Assembly (NCBI GenBank): GCA_963739235.1
Contig: CAVTZY010000019.1
Span: forward strand, 1-64,000
DNA length: 64,000 nucleotides
Origin: JAFNAG01 sp963739235
Lineage (GTDB): Bacteria > Acidobacteriota > UBA6911
Reading direction: 5' to 3'
The notes under the pieces are model-generated. The model did no database searches. It saw nothing but the letters and a program-made list of their open reading frames with translations, and had not been told where the DNA came from. A program made the position numbers and the translations under genes. Numbering within the stretch: position 1 is the first letter of the stretch; each line of letters opens with the position of its first letter. Of the stretch, positions 28,052 through 37,062 are shown piece after piece.

Positions 28052-28395
28052 ATGCAAGAACAACATCAATTGGCACTAATGTCGTAGCGTTGGGGCGGGG
28101 GAAATCCAGAGAATGATGCCCGGACAATGAGTCTGTACTGCCCGGTTAGACGATCAACCAGCTCATTGATTTGCAGATTCATGGCGTGGAGGCCGCAATG
28201 TTGCGAAAAATGCAGTGGCTGGGACTGGAAATGGCCACCGCGAATCAGGCGGTGGCTCTTGGAGTCCTCAACGTCACGACCGAACTAGCAGTCCACCCAT
28301 GGTCACCGTGTCCGCACTGAGAATGCGTGGCAGGTGCTACTGATTTTGGGATAATCGCCCTTGAGCACGGAGCGGGGCAACCCGGCACCTTCCCT
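28052..28395. other. No gene seen
   Basis: No open frame with recognisable sequence between the HTH gene and the GH94 remnant; a stop codon (TAA) at about 28391-28395 precedes the start of GH94 homology. Confidence 0.5.
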
Positions 28396-28993
28396 AAACA
28401 ACCGAAGCCGACGCGCAACTCTACGGGCGCCTCGCCGGCTCCATGATCTACGCCAATTCCTCACTGCGCGCCGACCCGAGCGTCCTCATCAAAAACGCCA
28501 GGGGACAATCCGGTCTATGGGGTTACGCGATTTCCTGCGATTTGCCGATCGTGCTGCTGCGGATCGGAGACCCAGCCAATATCGATCTCGTGCGCCAGAT
28601 CGTGCAGGCGCACGCGTACTGGCGCTTGAAGGGTCTGGCGGTCGACCTGGTGATCTGGAACGAAGAGCGCGCCGGTTACCGGCAAGGGCTTCACGAACAG
28701 ATCATGGGCTTGATTGCCGCAGGCATCGAAGCCAACGTGACCGATCGGCCGGGAGGAATCTCCGTCAGGCCCGCGGATCAAATATCGAACGAAGATCGTG
28801 TTCTGCTCCAGACGGTCGCTCGTGCCATCATCAGCGACAGTCGGGGATCGCTGGCGGACCAGATCAACCGGCGCGGCCCTGTGGAGTTACCGGTCACGCG
28901 CCTTACGCCGATCCGAATCCGCCGCGCTGAGCCCTGGCGGCCGCCGCATTGCCTCGCCGCGATCTGATCTTCTTCAACGGGTTGGGCGGATTC
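28396..28993 (+). pseudogene. Cyclic beta-glucan synthase middle fragment
   Basis: The translation reads ADAQLYGRLAGSMIYANSSLRA, VLIKNARGQSGLWGYAIS, LPIVLLRIGD and then GIEANVTDRPGGISVRPADQISNED, followed by RAIISDSRGSLADQINRRGP. This is characteristic of the middle part of cyclic beta-1,2-glucan synthases (before the GH94 domain). A one-base loss near 28935 shifts the frame; the DNA then still matches LPRRDLIFFNGLGGF. Homology ends at 28993. No start or 5' part is present. Confidence 0.85.
28811..28993 (+). repeat. Direct repeat, left copy (GH94 segment)
   Basis: 183 bp, about 90% identical by eye to 31047-31230, beginning GACGGTCGCTCGTGCC and ending GGGCGGATTC. It bounds the TIGR04255 module. 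Confidence 0.85.
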
Positions 28994-29293
28994 GCGTACG
29001 GGAAATCGGCAAATTACAGGGAAGTTGAAGATCCAGCCCAGTCCACGGAGAAGAGATCATCTTACACTGCTGCGGTGCTGAAAAGTGCAGGACACATGTC
29101 GGGAAGGATGCAAGTTCGGGCGCCCGCCGCGGCATCCGGGATCCTTGGCTACCTGTCAAGCGTCGAACAGGGCGTTACCGGCGTCCGCTTCAAGATATGT
29201 CCCTACGGCTGTTTGCAGCTCGGCTAAATGCCCTTACCTTACGGGATCTCCGATTCAGTCAGCGTCACTCAGGGAGTGAGATTCGAAAATGAT
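28994..29293. other. Left margin of the TIGR04255 module
   Basis: No gene seen. Composition is similar to the module genes that follow. Confidence 0.4.
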
Positions 29294-29593
29294 TCAGCGC
29301 TCAGGCTCGTCTATGACACCTTTTCCGGCAAGCAGGTTTGCATATTCCGATCCGGTCATTGGACAGAGGCACAAATCCGCAACTTGGCGGTTCGTTTCCA
29401 GTTTCAGCTGCTTTTTCATTCTGGCGATCAGCTCTGCACCATAGGTCTTGAAACTGCTGCCCTGTGAAGTGTATGTAAAGGCCCCAGTCCGCTTGCCGTT
29501 GTGTTCGTGGTAAAAGTACCGATGGTGGGTGTCTTCCCTCACAAAGCCTTTCCTGGGTAGGTTGGATTCGATTTCATCGCGCGGAATCTGCAT
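29294..29593 (-). CDS. Small protein of the TIGR04255 module
   Basis: A 99-aa protein: MQIPRDEIESNLPRKGFVRE, then HHRYFYHEHNGKRTGAFTYTS and a basic helical C-terminus. The N-terminus vaguely recalls HicA-type RNA-binding folds (a short protein starting with a helix and a KGF turn, then HHRYFYH), but the usual HicA signature is not clear. Third and last gene of an apparent three-gene operon, three bases after the previous gene. Function unknown. Confidence 0.6.
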   Translation of the reverse strand: MQIPRDEIESNLPRKGFVREDTHHRYFYHEHNGKRTGAFTYTSQGSSFKTYGAELIARMKKQLKLETNRQVADLCLCPMTGSEYANLLAGKGVIDEPER

Positions 29594-29596
29594 ATG

Positions 29597-30004
29597 CTAC
29601 TCTTCAACAAACAGCTCGGAGAATAGCGCCTTCAGCCGGATGGCTTCGCCCACGATCTGGCTTTGAGCGAGATTCTTGTAGTAGCGATAGAAATGCGCAA
29701 TGTGGACGCACAAATCCAAGACCGCATCGTTTGCCGAAGATCCCGCACCGTACAACTCCAACGTATCGTTTTCGGCAAAGTAGTGAGACCCCTCCGATTT
29801 CACACGGATCAAAATCGGTTTTACTGCTCGGATTCTCAAGCCCGCTCCGCGAATTATCCAGACCGGGATGGCAGACTTCAGACGTTCGCTGGGATATTCT
29901 AAACTCTCAGCTCCGGTTTCGACTCGAGCCGGTCCGAGCGAGCTATAGTGAGGCGGGATCCTGGGCTTCAGATCCTCAATCGGAAGCAAACTAGTGGAGT
30001 TCAT
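29597..30004 (-). CDS. Unknown protein of the TIGR04255 module
   Basis: A 135-aa protein: MNSTSLLPIEDLKPRIPPHYSS at the N-terminus, a segment with LRIRAVKPILIRVKSEGSHYFAENDTLELYG and a helical C-terminus (DAVLDLCVHIAHFYRYYKNL). Its start overlaps the TIGR04255 gene stop by four bases (ATGA-type). No family recognised. It probably functions with its neighbour. Confidence 0.65.
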   Translation of the reverse strand: MNSTSLLPIEDLKPRIPPHYSSLGPARVETGAESLEYPSERLKSAIPVWIIRGAGLRIRAVKPILIRVKSEGSHYFAENDTLELYGAGSSANDAVLDLCVHIAHFYRYYKNLAQSQIVGEAIRLKALFSELFVEE

Positions 30005-30705
30005 TCGATCACATCCCCCCGCATGAAACCTCGATATTCTTCGGAAATCAAATCCTCAAAAAACTTTTTGGTGTATGTGTGACTTTCGTCCAGATATTCC
30101 TCCACGGAACCGAAGCATAGATTCTGTTCTTTCGAATAGTCAAAATCCACTGCGAATGCTTGCTTCCCCTCCGGGGAAGCAACGCACTCGAGCCGGAAAG
30201 TGAGATTGCCGCCTCGTGTTGGCAGCACATAACCTAAGCTCAACTTGGAGGGCTCTCCGAGTTCGGAGGAGCCGGAATTCAGTCCGAACCTGAAATAGCG
30301 CTTCATCGGCAGAGCTTCGGATTCCAGCGTGTAAGGAATGAGGTTTATGTAGCGCAAGCCGGTACGGTTCAGCTTGCCAATTTTGAAGCGCTGGCCGAAA
30401 ATCCGCATATATTGAAGAGCTGATTCCTTGAAAGGCTGATATCCTTCGTATTTTTTTTCAGAAAATGCAAATCTATTCAACGCCACCATGAGCGTCTTCC
30501 GCTCAGAGGGATCTCGGAAGTGATACGGCTGAAGTGCCGGCGGCTCGACGGGAGAAATTCTTGGGACGAACACCTGGGGGAAATCCTGACGGATCTCCTC
30601 AAAAAGCCCGTCTCGATGGCACTCCACCGCCGGTTCTCCGGGGAATCGAATCTCGAAGACTGCTTCAATCAAAGGGGCGTTGGGGTAAATCTCAGAGTTT
30701 GTCAG
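30001..30705 (-). CDS. TIGR04255 family protein
   Basis: About 234 aa of the sporadically distributed TIGR04255 family: EIYPNAPLIEAVFEIRF at the start, then FKIGKLNRTGLRYINLIPY and a beta-rich C-terminus. Function is unknown; members are patchily spread, consistent with transfer. The likely start is a CTG at 30703-30705, six bases after a strong AGGAGG (30712-30717); the longer TTG start at 30723 would lie before that site. First gene of the module. The module is inserted in a GH94 gene region. Confidence 0.85.
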   Translation of the reverse strand: MTNSEIYPNAPLIEAVFEIRFPGEPAVECHRDGLFEEIRQDFPQVFVPRISPVEPPALQPYHFRDPSERKTLMVALNRFAFSEKKYEGYQPFKESALQYMRIFGQRFKIGKLNRTGLRYINLIPYTLESEALPMKRYFRFGLNSGSSELGEPSKLSLGYVLPTRGGNLTFRLECVASPEGKQAFAVDFDYSKEQNLCFGSVEEYLDESHTYTKKFFEDLISEEYRGFMRGDVIE

Positions 30706-30711
30706 AACGCG

Positions 30712-30717
30712 CCTCCT
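30712..30717 (-). promoter_or_regulatory. Ribosome-binding site favouring a CTG start
   Basis: AGGAGG at an ideal distance (6 bases) from a CTG codon; no ATG or GTG lies within range in the frame. Confidence 0.5.
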
Positions 30718-30723
30718 GTGCAA

Positions 30724-31046
30724 GGCGAAGCACTAGTCCCACTCTACATATCGGCTCAATCCCCAATCGCTTCGGTTCTCTGTGCGTTCAGCCTGGAAGA
30801 ATTTTACGAGGAATGCTGAGGATTGGCAATCCTCGGTGCAAACAGATCAGAACCTCGCCCAAGGGCAGCGGCCCCAGATCAATACCAAGATCCAGTGACC
30901 AGTCGGAAAACTCTTGTGCTCGTTGGCGTTTGAGCGATTGTCGAAGGACTCAGATCAGCCTCCCACGTCGCGATGGTAATTACTCAAACCAGTAGATATT
31001 ACACCCTATCGGTCCAGGAGATCGCAGAATTTGCGTTGTGAGTTGG
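30724..31046. other. Upstream margin of the TIGR04255 module
   Basis: No gene seen. The promoter of the module should lie here; no clear -35/-10 pair stands out. Confidence 0.4.
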
Positions 31047-31230
31047 GACGGTCGCTCGTGCCATCCTCAGCGACAGTCGGGGATCGCTGGCGGACCAGAT
31101 CAACCGGCGCGGCCCTGTGGAAGTGCCGGTTTTGCGCCATACGCCAAACCGAACCCGCCGCGCCGAGCCCCCGGCGGCCGCCGTATTGCCTCGCCGCGAT
31201 CTGATCTTCTTCAACGGGCTGGGCGGATTC
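31047..31230 (+). repeat. Direct repeat, right copy (GH94 segment)
   Basis: 184 bp, matching 28811-28993 with one indel and about 17 substitutions by eye. Confidence 0.85.
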
Positions 31231-32727
31231 ACCCCGGATGGGCGCGAGTACGTGATTACGACCGCGCCCGGACAAGTGACGCCGGCGCCCTGGGTGAATG
31301 TATTGGCGAACCCAAACTTCGGAACGGTCGTCTCGGAGAGCGGCTTTGCCTACACCTGGAGCGAAAATGCCCACGAGTTCCGTCTCACTCCCTGGTACAA
31401 CGATCCCGTTAGCGATGCGAGCGGAGAAGCCATTTATATTCGCGACGAAGAGCTGGGCCACTTCTGGTCCCCGACGCCGCTGCCCAGCCCCGGAGCGACG
31501 CCCTACGCCACACGACACGGATTCGGCTACAGCGTCTTTGAGCACATGGAGCGCGGCATCCGCTCCGAGCTGTGGGTGTATGTGGCCCGGGACGCGCCGA
31601 TCAAGTTCACGGTGTTGAAAGTGCGCAACGAGTCCGGCCGATCCCGCCGCCTCTCCGCCACAGGCTATGCGGAATGGGTGCTGGGAGATCTGCGCCCGAA
31701 ATCCGCCATGCACGTGATCACCGAAGTCGACCTCAACAGCGGCGCGCTCTTCGCGCGGAACTTTTACAACACAGAGTTTGCCGATCGGATTGCGTTTTTC
31801 GACGTGGACGATCCGGCTCGAACCGTCAGCGCCGACCGGACGGAGTTCCTGGGGCGAAATGGTACGCTGCGGAGCCCGGCCGCCATGACTCGCTCGCGGC
31901 TTTCCGGCAAGGTGGGAGCCGCGTTGGATCCCTGCGCCGCACTCCAGGTTCCATTCGAGCTCGCCGACGGGCAAGAGCGTGAGTTCATTTTCAGGCTCGG
32001 CGTCGGGCGAAACACCCATGAAGCCGGCAACCTGGTGCAGCGCTTCCGGGGATCGGCCGCAGCGCGCGGTGCGCTCGAGACGGTGTGGGAGTACTGGAAG
32101 CGCACGCTCGGCGCGGTGCATGTGGAAACCCCCGACCCGTCCCTTGATGTCCTGACTAACGGTTGGCTCTTATACCAGACGCTCGCGTGCCGCCTCTGGG
32201 CGCGGAACGGATTCTACCAGCCGGGGGGCGCCTTCGGTTTCCGCGATCAGCTGCAGGACGTGATGGCCCTTCTCCACGCCGAGCCCCACCTCCTGCGCGA
32301 ACACTTGCTCCTCTGCGCGGGACGCCAGTTTCAGGCGGGAGATGTTCAGCATTGGTGGCATCCCCCCTCGGGCCGGGGCGTGCGTACGCACTGTTCGGAT
32401 GATTACCTCTGGCTGCCGTTGGCGGCGAGCCGCTACGTTTTGAGCACAGGAGACACCGGGGTGCTGGATGAGCCCGTTCACTTTATTGAAGGCCGCCCGG
32501 TAAAAGCGGAGGAGGACTCGTACTACGATCTGCCAGGGCGGTCGGAAGAAGCGGCCAGTTTGTATGAACATTGCGTCCGCTCCATCCAGAGAGGTCTCCG
32601 CATGGGTAAGCACGGCCTGCCTCTGATGGGTTCCGGTGACTGGAATGACGGCATGAACCTGGTGGGAGAACACGGCAAAGGCGAAAGCGTCTGGCTGGGA
32701 TTTTTCCTTTATGAAGTGCTGACCCTC
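31047..32727 (+). pseudogene. Cyclic beta-glucan synthase / GH94 N-terminal fragment
   Basis: The frame begins in the middle of the gene (TVARAILSDSRGS...), then LPRRDLIFFNGLGGF, the GH94 N-terminal beta domain (SGFAYTWSENAHEFRLTPW, GFGYSVFEHMERG) and the start of the catalytic domain (GGAFGFRDQLQD, WWHPPSGRGVRT, GSGDWNDGMNLVG). DWNDGMN holds the family's catalytic-acid Asp. Similarity ends near 32727 in FFLYEVL. The rest, including the NGGQYTHAAIW part, is absent here. The open frame runs on by chance into the DUF433 gene. It is a truncated remnant. Confidence 0.88.
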
Positions 32728-32908
32728 CCGTCGGTCTGTATCGATTACACTATGATCCCCGGACCCGCAGGGCCACATACGTTCCCAAAAACCATGACGG
32801 TTGCGCCGGGCAGGATCTTTCAGGCACTATCAGCTGTCTCGCCCCATGCTATTCCTCACCAAACAGTGAGAAGCGATTTCCTAATATTCGGGAAGCGAAG
32901 AAGCAGGC

Positions 32909-32937
32909 TTGAGTGTCACCGGTGGGCGGAGTATGCT
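32909..32937 (+). promoter_or_regulatory. Candidate promoter of the DUF433/DUF5615 pair
   Basis: TTGAGT (32909) and TATGCT (32932) are separated by 17 bases. The ATG at 32944 follows the -10 box by only six bases, so the transcript would be leaderless or nearly so. Confidence 0.45.
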
Positions 32938-32943
32938 CTGGTC

Positions 32944-33195
32944 ATGACACGGGAGGAGCTTCTGCGGCGAATCTGGATCGATCCAGCACGTTGTGCCGGC
33001 AAACCCTGTATTCGCGGGCATCGGATTTGGGTTTCTCTGATCCTCGACCTGCTGGCCTCTGGTAGCACCGTGCCAGAGATTCTGGAAACCTATCCCGGAC
33101 TGACTGAAGAAGACATTCGCGCCTGCATCGCCTATGGATCGGAAATGTCACGCGAGCGGTATGTCTCTATTCCGCTTGAACCTGTCGGAACATGA
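32944..33195 (+). CDS. DUF433 antitoxin-like protein
   Basis: An 83-aa protein: IWIDPARCAGKPCIRGHRIWV, then LLASGSTVPEILETYPGLTEEDIRACIAYG. This is the DUF433 HTH family, regularly paired with DUF5615 PIN-like proteins as probable antitoxin and toxin. The gene start at 32944 is chosen because upstream codons belong to unrelated junk joined in frame with the GH94 remnant. It overlaps the next gene (ATGA). Confidence 0.85.
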   Translation: MTREELLRRIWIDPARCAGKPCIRGHRIWVSLILDLLASGSTVPEILETYPGLTEEDIRACIAYGSEMSRERYVSIPLEPVGT

Positions 33196-33563
33196 GACTG
33201 AAACTCGACGAGAACCTGGGAAAACGCGGGCAGTCCATTCTCCAAGCAGCCGGTCACGACGTTTCCACCATCGCTCATCAACAATTGGGTGGCGCAACCG
33301 ACGAAGAATTGATCGAAAAGTGTCGGTGTGAAAGGCGGGGGCTGGTCAGCCTGGATTTGGACTTTGCCAACCCATTGCGCTTTCAACCCAGCCAATACCC
33401 CGGCATCGCGGTGTTGCGTCTTGCGTCCAAACCAAATGCAGCCGATTTGGCGAATCTCATCCGCACCCTTGCCCGCGCGTTGACAGGCGACTCAATCGCC
33501 GGAAAACTCTGGATCGTGGAATCAGGCAGGGTGCGTGTCTATCAAGAACCCGAACTGGATTGA
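33192..33563 (+). CDS. DUF5615 PIN-like toxin
   Basis: A 123-aa protein of the DUF5615 PIN-like family: KLDENLGKRGQSILQAAGHDV, DEELIEKCRCERRGLVSLDLDFANP and QYPGIAVLRL. The Asp residues in LDEN and LDLDF fit the PIN-like active site. It starts within the DUF433 stop, so the two are co-translated. Likely the toxin of the pair. Confidence 0.85.
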   Translation: MRLKLDENLGKRGQSILQAAGHDVSTIAHQQLGGATDEELIEKCRCERRGLVSLDLDFANPLRFQPSQYPGIAVLRLASKPNAADLANLIRTLARALTGDSIAGKLWIVESGRVRVYQEPELD

Positions 33564-33639
33564 ACCGGCAACATTCCAAAGCTGCCACGCGAAGCGCCGA
33601 CTTGTAGGCCGGATCGCCAAGGTAGACGCGCGATTTATG

Positions 33640-33982
33640 CCGTAAATGCGGACGCAGTCGTCACCAAGGCCAGCTTGATCGACGAGAGGCTGGCCAGCAC
33701 GGGTAGAGGTCGATCCTTCGCAACGCTGATCCTGAGTCTTTTTACCATTGTAGGACGCGGGTTCACCGCGAGTGGTCTGTTCGGCATCGTTGCTTTTGTT
33801 GTTGCGCGACGGATCCACGAGATCGCCATCAGGAGGCCCGTTGGCGCACCGGCACGACAACATCCTCTGGGTGGTAGTTCACGAGGCGGAGTCCGCGGCT
33901 ACGTTTGGGTCGGCCAGCGGCATTCTGGTTGGTCGATGGCTGTCAGAATTTCTCAAGAGACAGCTGCATAGTGGCGGTTAAT
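33640..33982 (+). pseudogene. MacB/FtsX-type permease C-terminal fragment
   Basis: The translation SLIDERLASTGRGRSFATLILSLFTIVG, then FTASGLFGIVAFVVARRIHEIAIRRPVGAP, matches the C-terminal FtsX domain of acidobacterial ABC permeases (IDERLxSxRxGxxFATLLLGLFAxxG...EIGIRMALGA). The frame then shifts to HNILWVVVHEAE and GRWLSEFLKRQL. Both frames are needed and there is no 5' part. Confidence 0.8.
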
Positions 33983-34001
33983 GCCTGATCCGCCTCCCGA
34001 T

Positions 34002-35879
34002 TCAGGACAGCATAGCCCACGACCGAATTATCTTAAAGGGAGGCTGACTTTCAGACTCTCGAGGGCCTTCCAGAGATTTTTTCTGCGGCGATTGCTTCAG
34101 CTTCCATTCCTGAAGGATCCTGTCGCACGAAGGTCGATCTAGATCGCGAACCACCGCAAGCCACTCGGCGCAATCCGTGTAATTCCCGCAGCTCTTTTCC
34201 GGGTCTGGTACAAGGCGATAGGCGTTTTGCTTCCAGAATTGCATCACTCTGGGAAATAGCTCGGAGGCTCCCAGACGTCCTAGCCAAGCTCGCCGGGTTT
34301 CGGTCAGGCGGCGATCTCCCTGTTTGCCCCGATCGAGGATACGATTCAACACAGTAGAGATAGTAGAGAGTCGAGAATCCAAATCCAGGTCAAGCGTCAG
34401 CACTTCGAGGCTCCGCAGTTCTCGCTGGAGAGATTCCTGGGTTTCCCCCATTTCATCCATCCATCTGAAGACTGCGTTTTTGAGAGCTAGCGTGCCATTG
34501 GCGCCGGCTCGAGCTGCGTCTACGAGGGAATGAACCCATGTGGGTTGGCGCTCTTCCTTGTTGCCACTGAATGACTCGAGAGAAGCTTTGTCGATCAGCT
34601 CTTTCCACTCCTCATAGAGCTGTTCCCGCATGCTGTCGAACCTGGGAGAGGGAAATCGACGAATCGCCTCCAACACCGCATCACCTTCTCTCCAACGGCG
34701 CAGCGTCAGGAGTTGGAACCGGAGTGCGCAGGCCGCCTCTTCGTCTTTCAAGGCCTGCGCGAGCTTGAGCCAATACCTTAGTAGAGAAATGACTGCAGGG
34801 TCTTTCCCGCCCTGGGAAAGCAGAGACCCGCGGCTGACAAGAAGCTCCTTCTTTGCGTCCAAGCCGGCCCCCTCCCCGGTGCGCAGCATATAGCGCACGG
34901 TTTGATCAACCAGGATCAGGCCATCCTGGAAGGCTTTGCGCGCCCACAGGTCTTCGATCAGGGGGAGGGCAAGCTTCCAGTTTTGCGCGATGCCACTGCG
35001 GCAGGCTTCCAGGTATCGTGGCGGATCCCATCTGTGGCAGAGCTCCCTATAGAGACTGCACCACGCTTCGTGGACAGGCTTCAAGGCTTGTGCCCAATGG
35101 CCGGACTGGCCGTTGTCGATGATTCCTTGGAGTATACCTTTCTGGGATTCTGCCTCGAGTGTCAGGATAAAATCGTTGATGACGTCATCATCCAATCCCA
35201 CATTGCAGGATTCCTCAAACAGACAAATCTTATCGGTAAATCCGAAGGCGCCAAGCTTGTCACGCATTGCGATGCCCCATTCCCACTGGAGCAGGCAGCG
35301 TGTCACTTCCGGACCAAATACAATCCCTTCTCCGGTGTCTTCCATCCACTCGGGCAATCCTGCTCCGACTTCTTCAGCAGTGCTTCTCAGAGAATCCGCG
35401 AAAGAAAATCCCGGATCCAGATTCTGCTGCAATACTGGGGGCAGAAGAACTCGCACCCTTGCCGCGATGGGCTCGAGATCTTCAGCAAAGCAAGAGGTGT
35501 CCAGATAAGGCGGTTCCCAGTGATGCTCCTGGAGGACATATTTCCCGTCCTCATCGCCGGTTTCGGCAACGCAGCTATTCCATTCTTCCCAGGCTGAATC
35601 CCATTCCTCCCGGATCTTGTCGACACTCGGCCGAAGCTCATTCACAGCGGGGGATTCGGCACTCGGAGAGAGCAATTGCCTCAGTATTGCCATTGTTTCC
35701 GGCTGCAGTCTTTCGGCGAGCCGTTCGAGGGTCGCCCCGTCCATAACGAGCAAGCATGCGGCAAGCGCTTGCCTGACTTCCTCGCGTGAGAGCTTGGCGG
35801 ACAGCACGTCAAGCAGGCTGAGTTCCTCTGATCTGGTACCTGACTCTTTTTTGTGTCTTCGGTCTCTCGTGGTTACCAT
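34002..35879 (-). CDS. Unrecognised 625-aa protein
   Basis: A long intact frame with an acidic N-terminal region (residues about 60-140) and a mostly helical remainder, including a run of Trp-, Glu- and Leu-rich helices (LLRYWLKLAQALKDEEAACALRFQLLTLRRW). Layout suggests a helical repeat protein. The N-terminal 60 residues (VLSAKLSREEVRQALAACLL) form a helical domain. Not recognised. It lies 57 bp downstream of a short conserved gene on the same strand, so the two are likely co-transcribed. Confidence 0.65.
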   Translation of the reverse strand: MVTTRDRRHKKESGTRSEELSLLDVLSAKLSREEVRQALAACLLVMDGATLERLAERLQPETMAILRQLLSPSAESPAVNELRPSVDKIREEWDSAWEEWNSCVAETGDEDGKYVLQEHHWEPPYLDTSCFAEDLEPIAARVRVLLPPVLQQNLDPGFSFADSLRSTAEEVGAGLPEWMEDTGEGIVFGPEVTRCLLQWEWGIAMRDKLGAFGFTDKICLFEESCNVGLDDDVINDFILTLEAESQKGILQGIIDNGQSGHWAQALKPVHEAWCSLYRELCHRWDPPRYLEACRSGIAQNWKLALPLIEDLWARKAFQDGLILVDQTVRYMLRTGEGAGLDAKKELLVSRGSLLSQGGKDPAVISLLRYWLKLAQALKDEEAACALRFQLLTLRRWREGDAVLEAIRRFPSPRFDSMREQLYEEWKELIDKASLESFSGNKEERQPTWVHSLVDAARAGANGTLALKNAVFRWMDEMGETQESLQRELRSLEVLTLDLDLDSRLSTISTVLNRILDRGKQGDRRLTETRRAWLGRLGASELFPRVMQFWKQNAYRLVPDPEKSCGNYTDCAEWLAVVRDLDRPSCDRILQEWKLKQSPQKKSLEGPRESESQPPFKIIRSWAMLS

Positions 35880-35935
35880 CGGAGATCTTCCTTGACAGAC
35901 TGGTTTTAGGCTGGACGGCTTTCATGCCGCAGCGA

Positions 35936-36337
35936 TTAGAGCGGGATATCATCGTGGCTGATGTCCTCGGATTCAGGTGTCTGGCGTGTGATGGTTCCGC
36001 ATTGTTCATTCTCGCAGATGTAGTCCATATCGAATTCGCGGTCTTCAAGTTCGTCTTCCTCCCATTCCCTCTCCAACTTTCTCAGGAATGCACGAGCCTT
36101 CACATCTTCAGCGGCAAGGTGCTCCGCATATTTGCGAATGCGCTCGTCAGGATGGCTCAGGAACTTTTCGAAGGACTTGCGACATTTTCGTCCGATGATT
36201 CCTTCGATGGTCACGTTACGCTCGAGATTGCGAACGGCCTGTCGGTAATTCAGCTCTGCCTTGCCCAGCGTAGCGCAGTCCCTGCAAAGATGGCGCGCAT
36301 GGCCACGGCCGGAAAATTTTTCGTTCGGCCGAAGGAC
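35936..36337 (-). pseudogene. 5'-truncated gene upstream of the 625-aa protein
   Basis: The frame is open from a GTG inside the IS91 end (36367) and gives about 130 residues of its own sequence: HARHLCRDCATLGKAELNYRQAVRNLERNV, IIGRKCRKSFEKFLSHPDERIRKYAEHL and an acidic tail with CENEQCG. The native N-terminus has been replaced by about ten residues from the IS91 end. Not recognised; the acidic C-terminal Cys region may bind metal. Truncation is inferred from the IS junction. Confidence 0.55.
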
Positions 36338-36691
36338 GAATAGGAAAAACGAGCTGCATTGTGACACGCGGGTAAGGTGTTTTGCCTCGCTCGCTACTTC
36401 CGATATGGGGGTCTTATGTCAACTTCCGGGCAAGTCGATCCCGAAATCCAGTCGGAATCACGTCCCCGCGAGGATTGTAATCCCAAAAGGGCCGTTGGGA
36501 TGCGGGATTTTTTGACAACTCTTCCTATAGGCCGGGGCAGATAAGCAACCCTCCACGCCGTCTTGCCTCGCGTCCCTCAGCAAAGACGCGCGCCGTTCTC
36601 CTCCAAATCCGTCGCGCACTCCTCGGTAATCGATGTTGCCGGGGCAATCGGCGGCGGCCTGGAGGGCAGGCCTAGGCACTCCAGGATGTTC
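36338..36691 (-). mobile_element. IS91-family outer-end fragment (354 bp)
   Basis: Matches 56738-57091 (outer end plus the last codons of the transposase). Flanked on the left by GGAC. It breaks at GGATGTTC and is followed by a second, inverted related end (36714-36733). Confidence 0.9.
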
Positions 36692-36713
36692 TAACACGGG
36701 ACCCGCCAGTCAA

Positions 36714-36733
36714 AATGCAGCTCGTTTTTCCTA
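36714..36733 (+). repeat. Inverted copy of an IS91-type outer end
   Basis: AATGCAGCTCGTTTTTCCTA is the exact reverse complement of 36341-36360. The adjoining inner sequence (TTGACTGGCGGG) resembles but does not equal the main element's (GTGACACGCGGG), so it is a related second element end. Confidence 0.75.
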
Positions 36734-36734
36734 C

Positions 36735-37062
36735 CGCGGCCTTCGGCCGCAACCAAAGTTGAGAGCATCAGCCAGATTCTGCTGACTGGTTTTTCTTTTT
36801 TGGCAATCAAAAAAACACAAGCCGAATTCTCCGATTCGCGCTTATGGCCTTGGTGTTTTGCGATCGCCGAAAAAAAACCGCGAGCTATTGCTTCGGTAGC
36901 GGCAGGGTGCTCCCTCCGGCGATGACAGGCAGTCAGAAAAACCTGCTGCCATCTGCATACCTCCTGATGCAAAATCAGGAGATACCGCCTTATCTTAGGT
37001 CCCGAAGATGGGACTGGCGCGATGAGCCGGAGACACCGGGCTCATTCCGCGGAGGGAGCCCC
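36735..37062 (+). promoter_or_regulatory. Leader of the 520-aa gene with possible RNA structure
   Basis: No protein gene is supported. Several inverted pairs occur, among them ATGAGCC...GGCTCAT (37022-37046) and TCCTGATG..CAGGA near 36960-36985. An open frame from 36844 is in phase with the gene but lacks similarity, so the region is probably leader. Confidence 0.4.

Noticed and set aside
31006..32121. 371-aa minus-strand open frame
   Set aside because: Opposite to the GH94 fragment; composition is that of a reversed high-GC coding frame.
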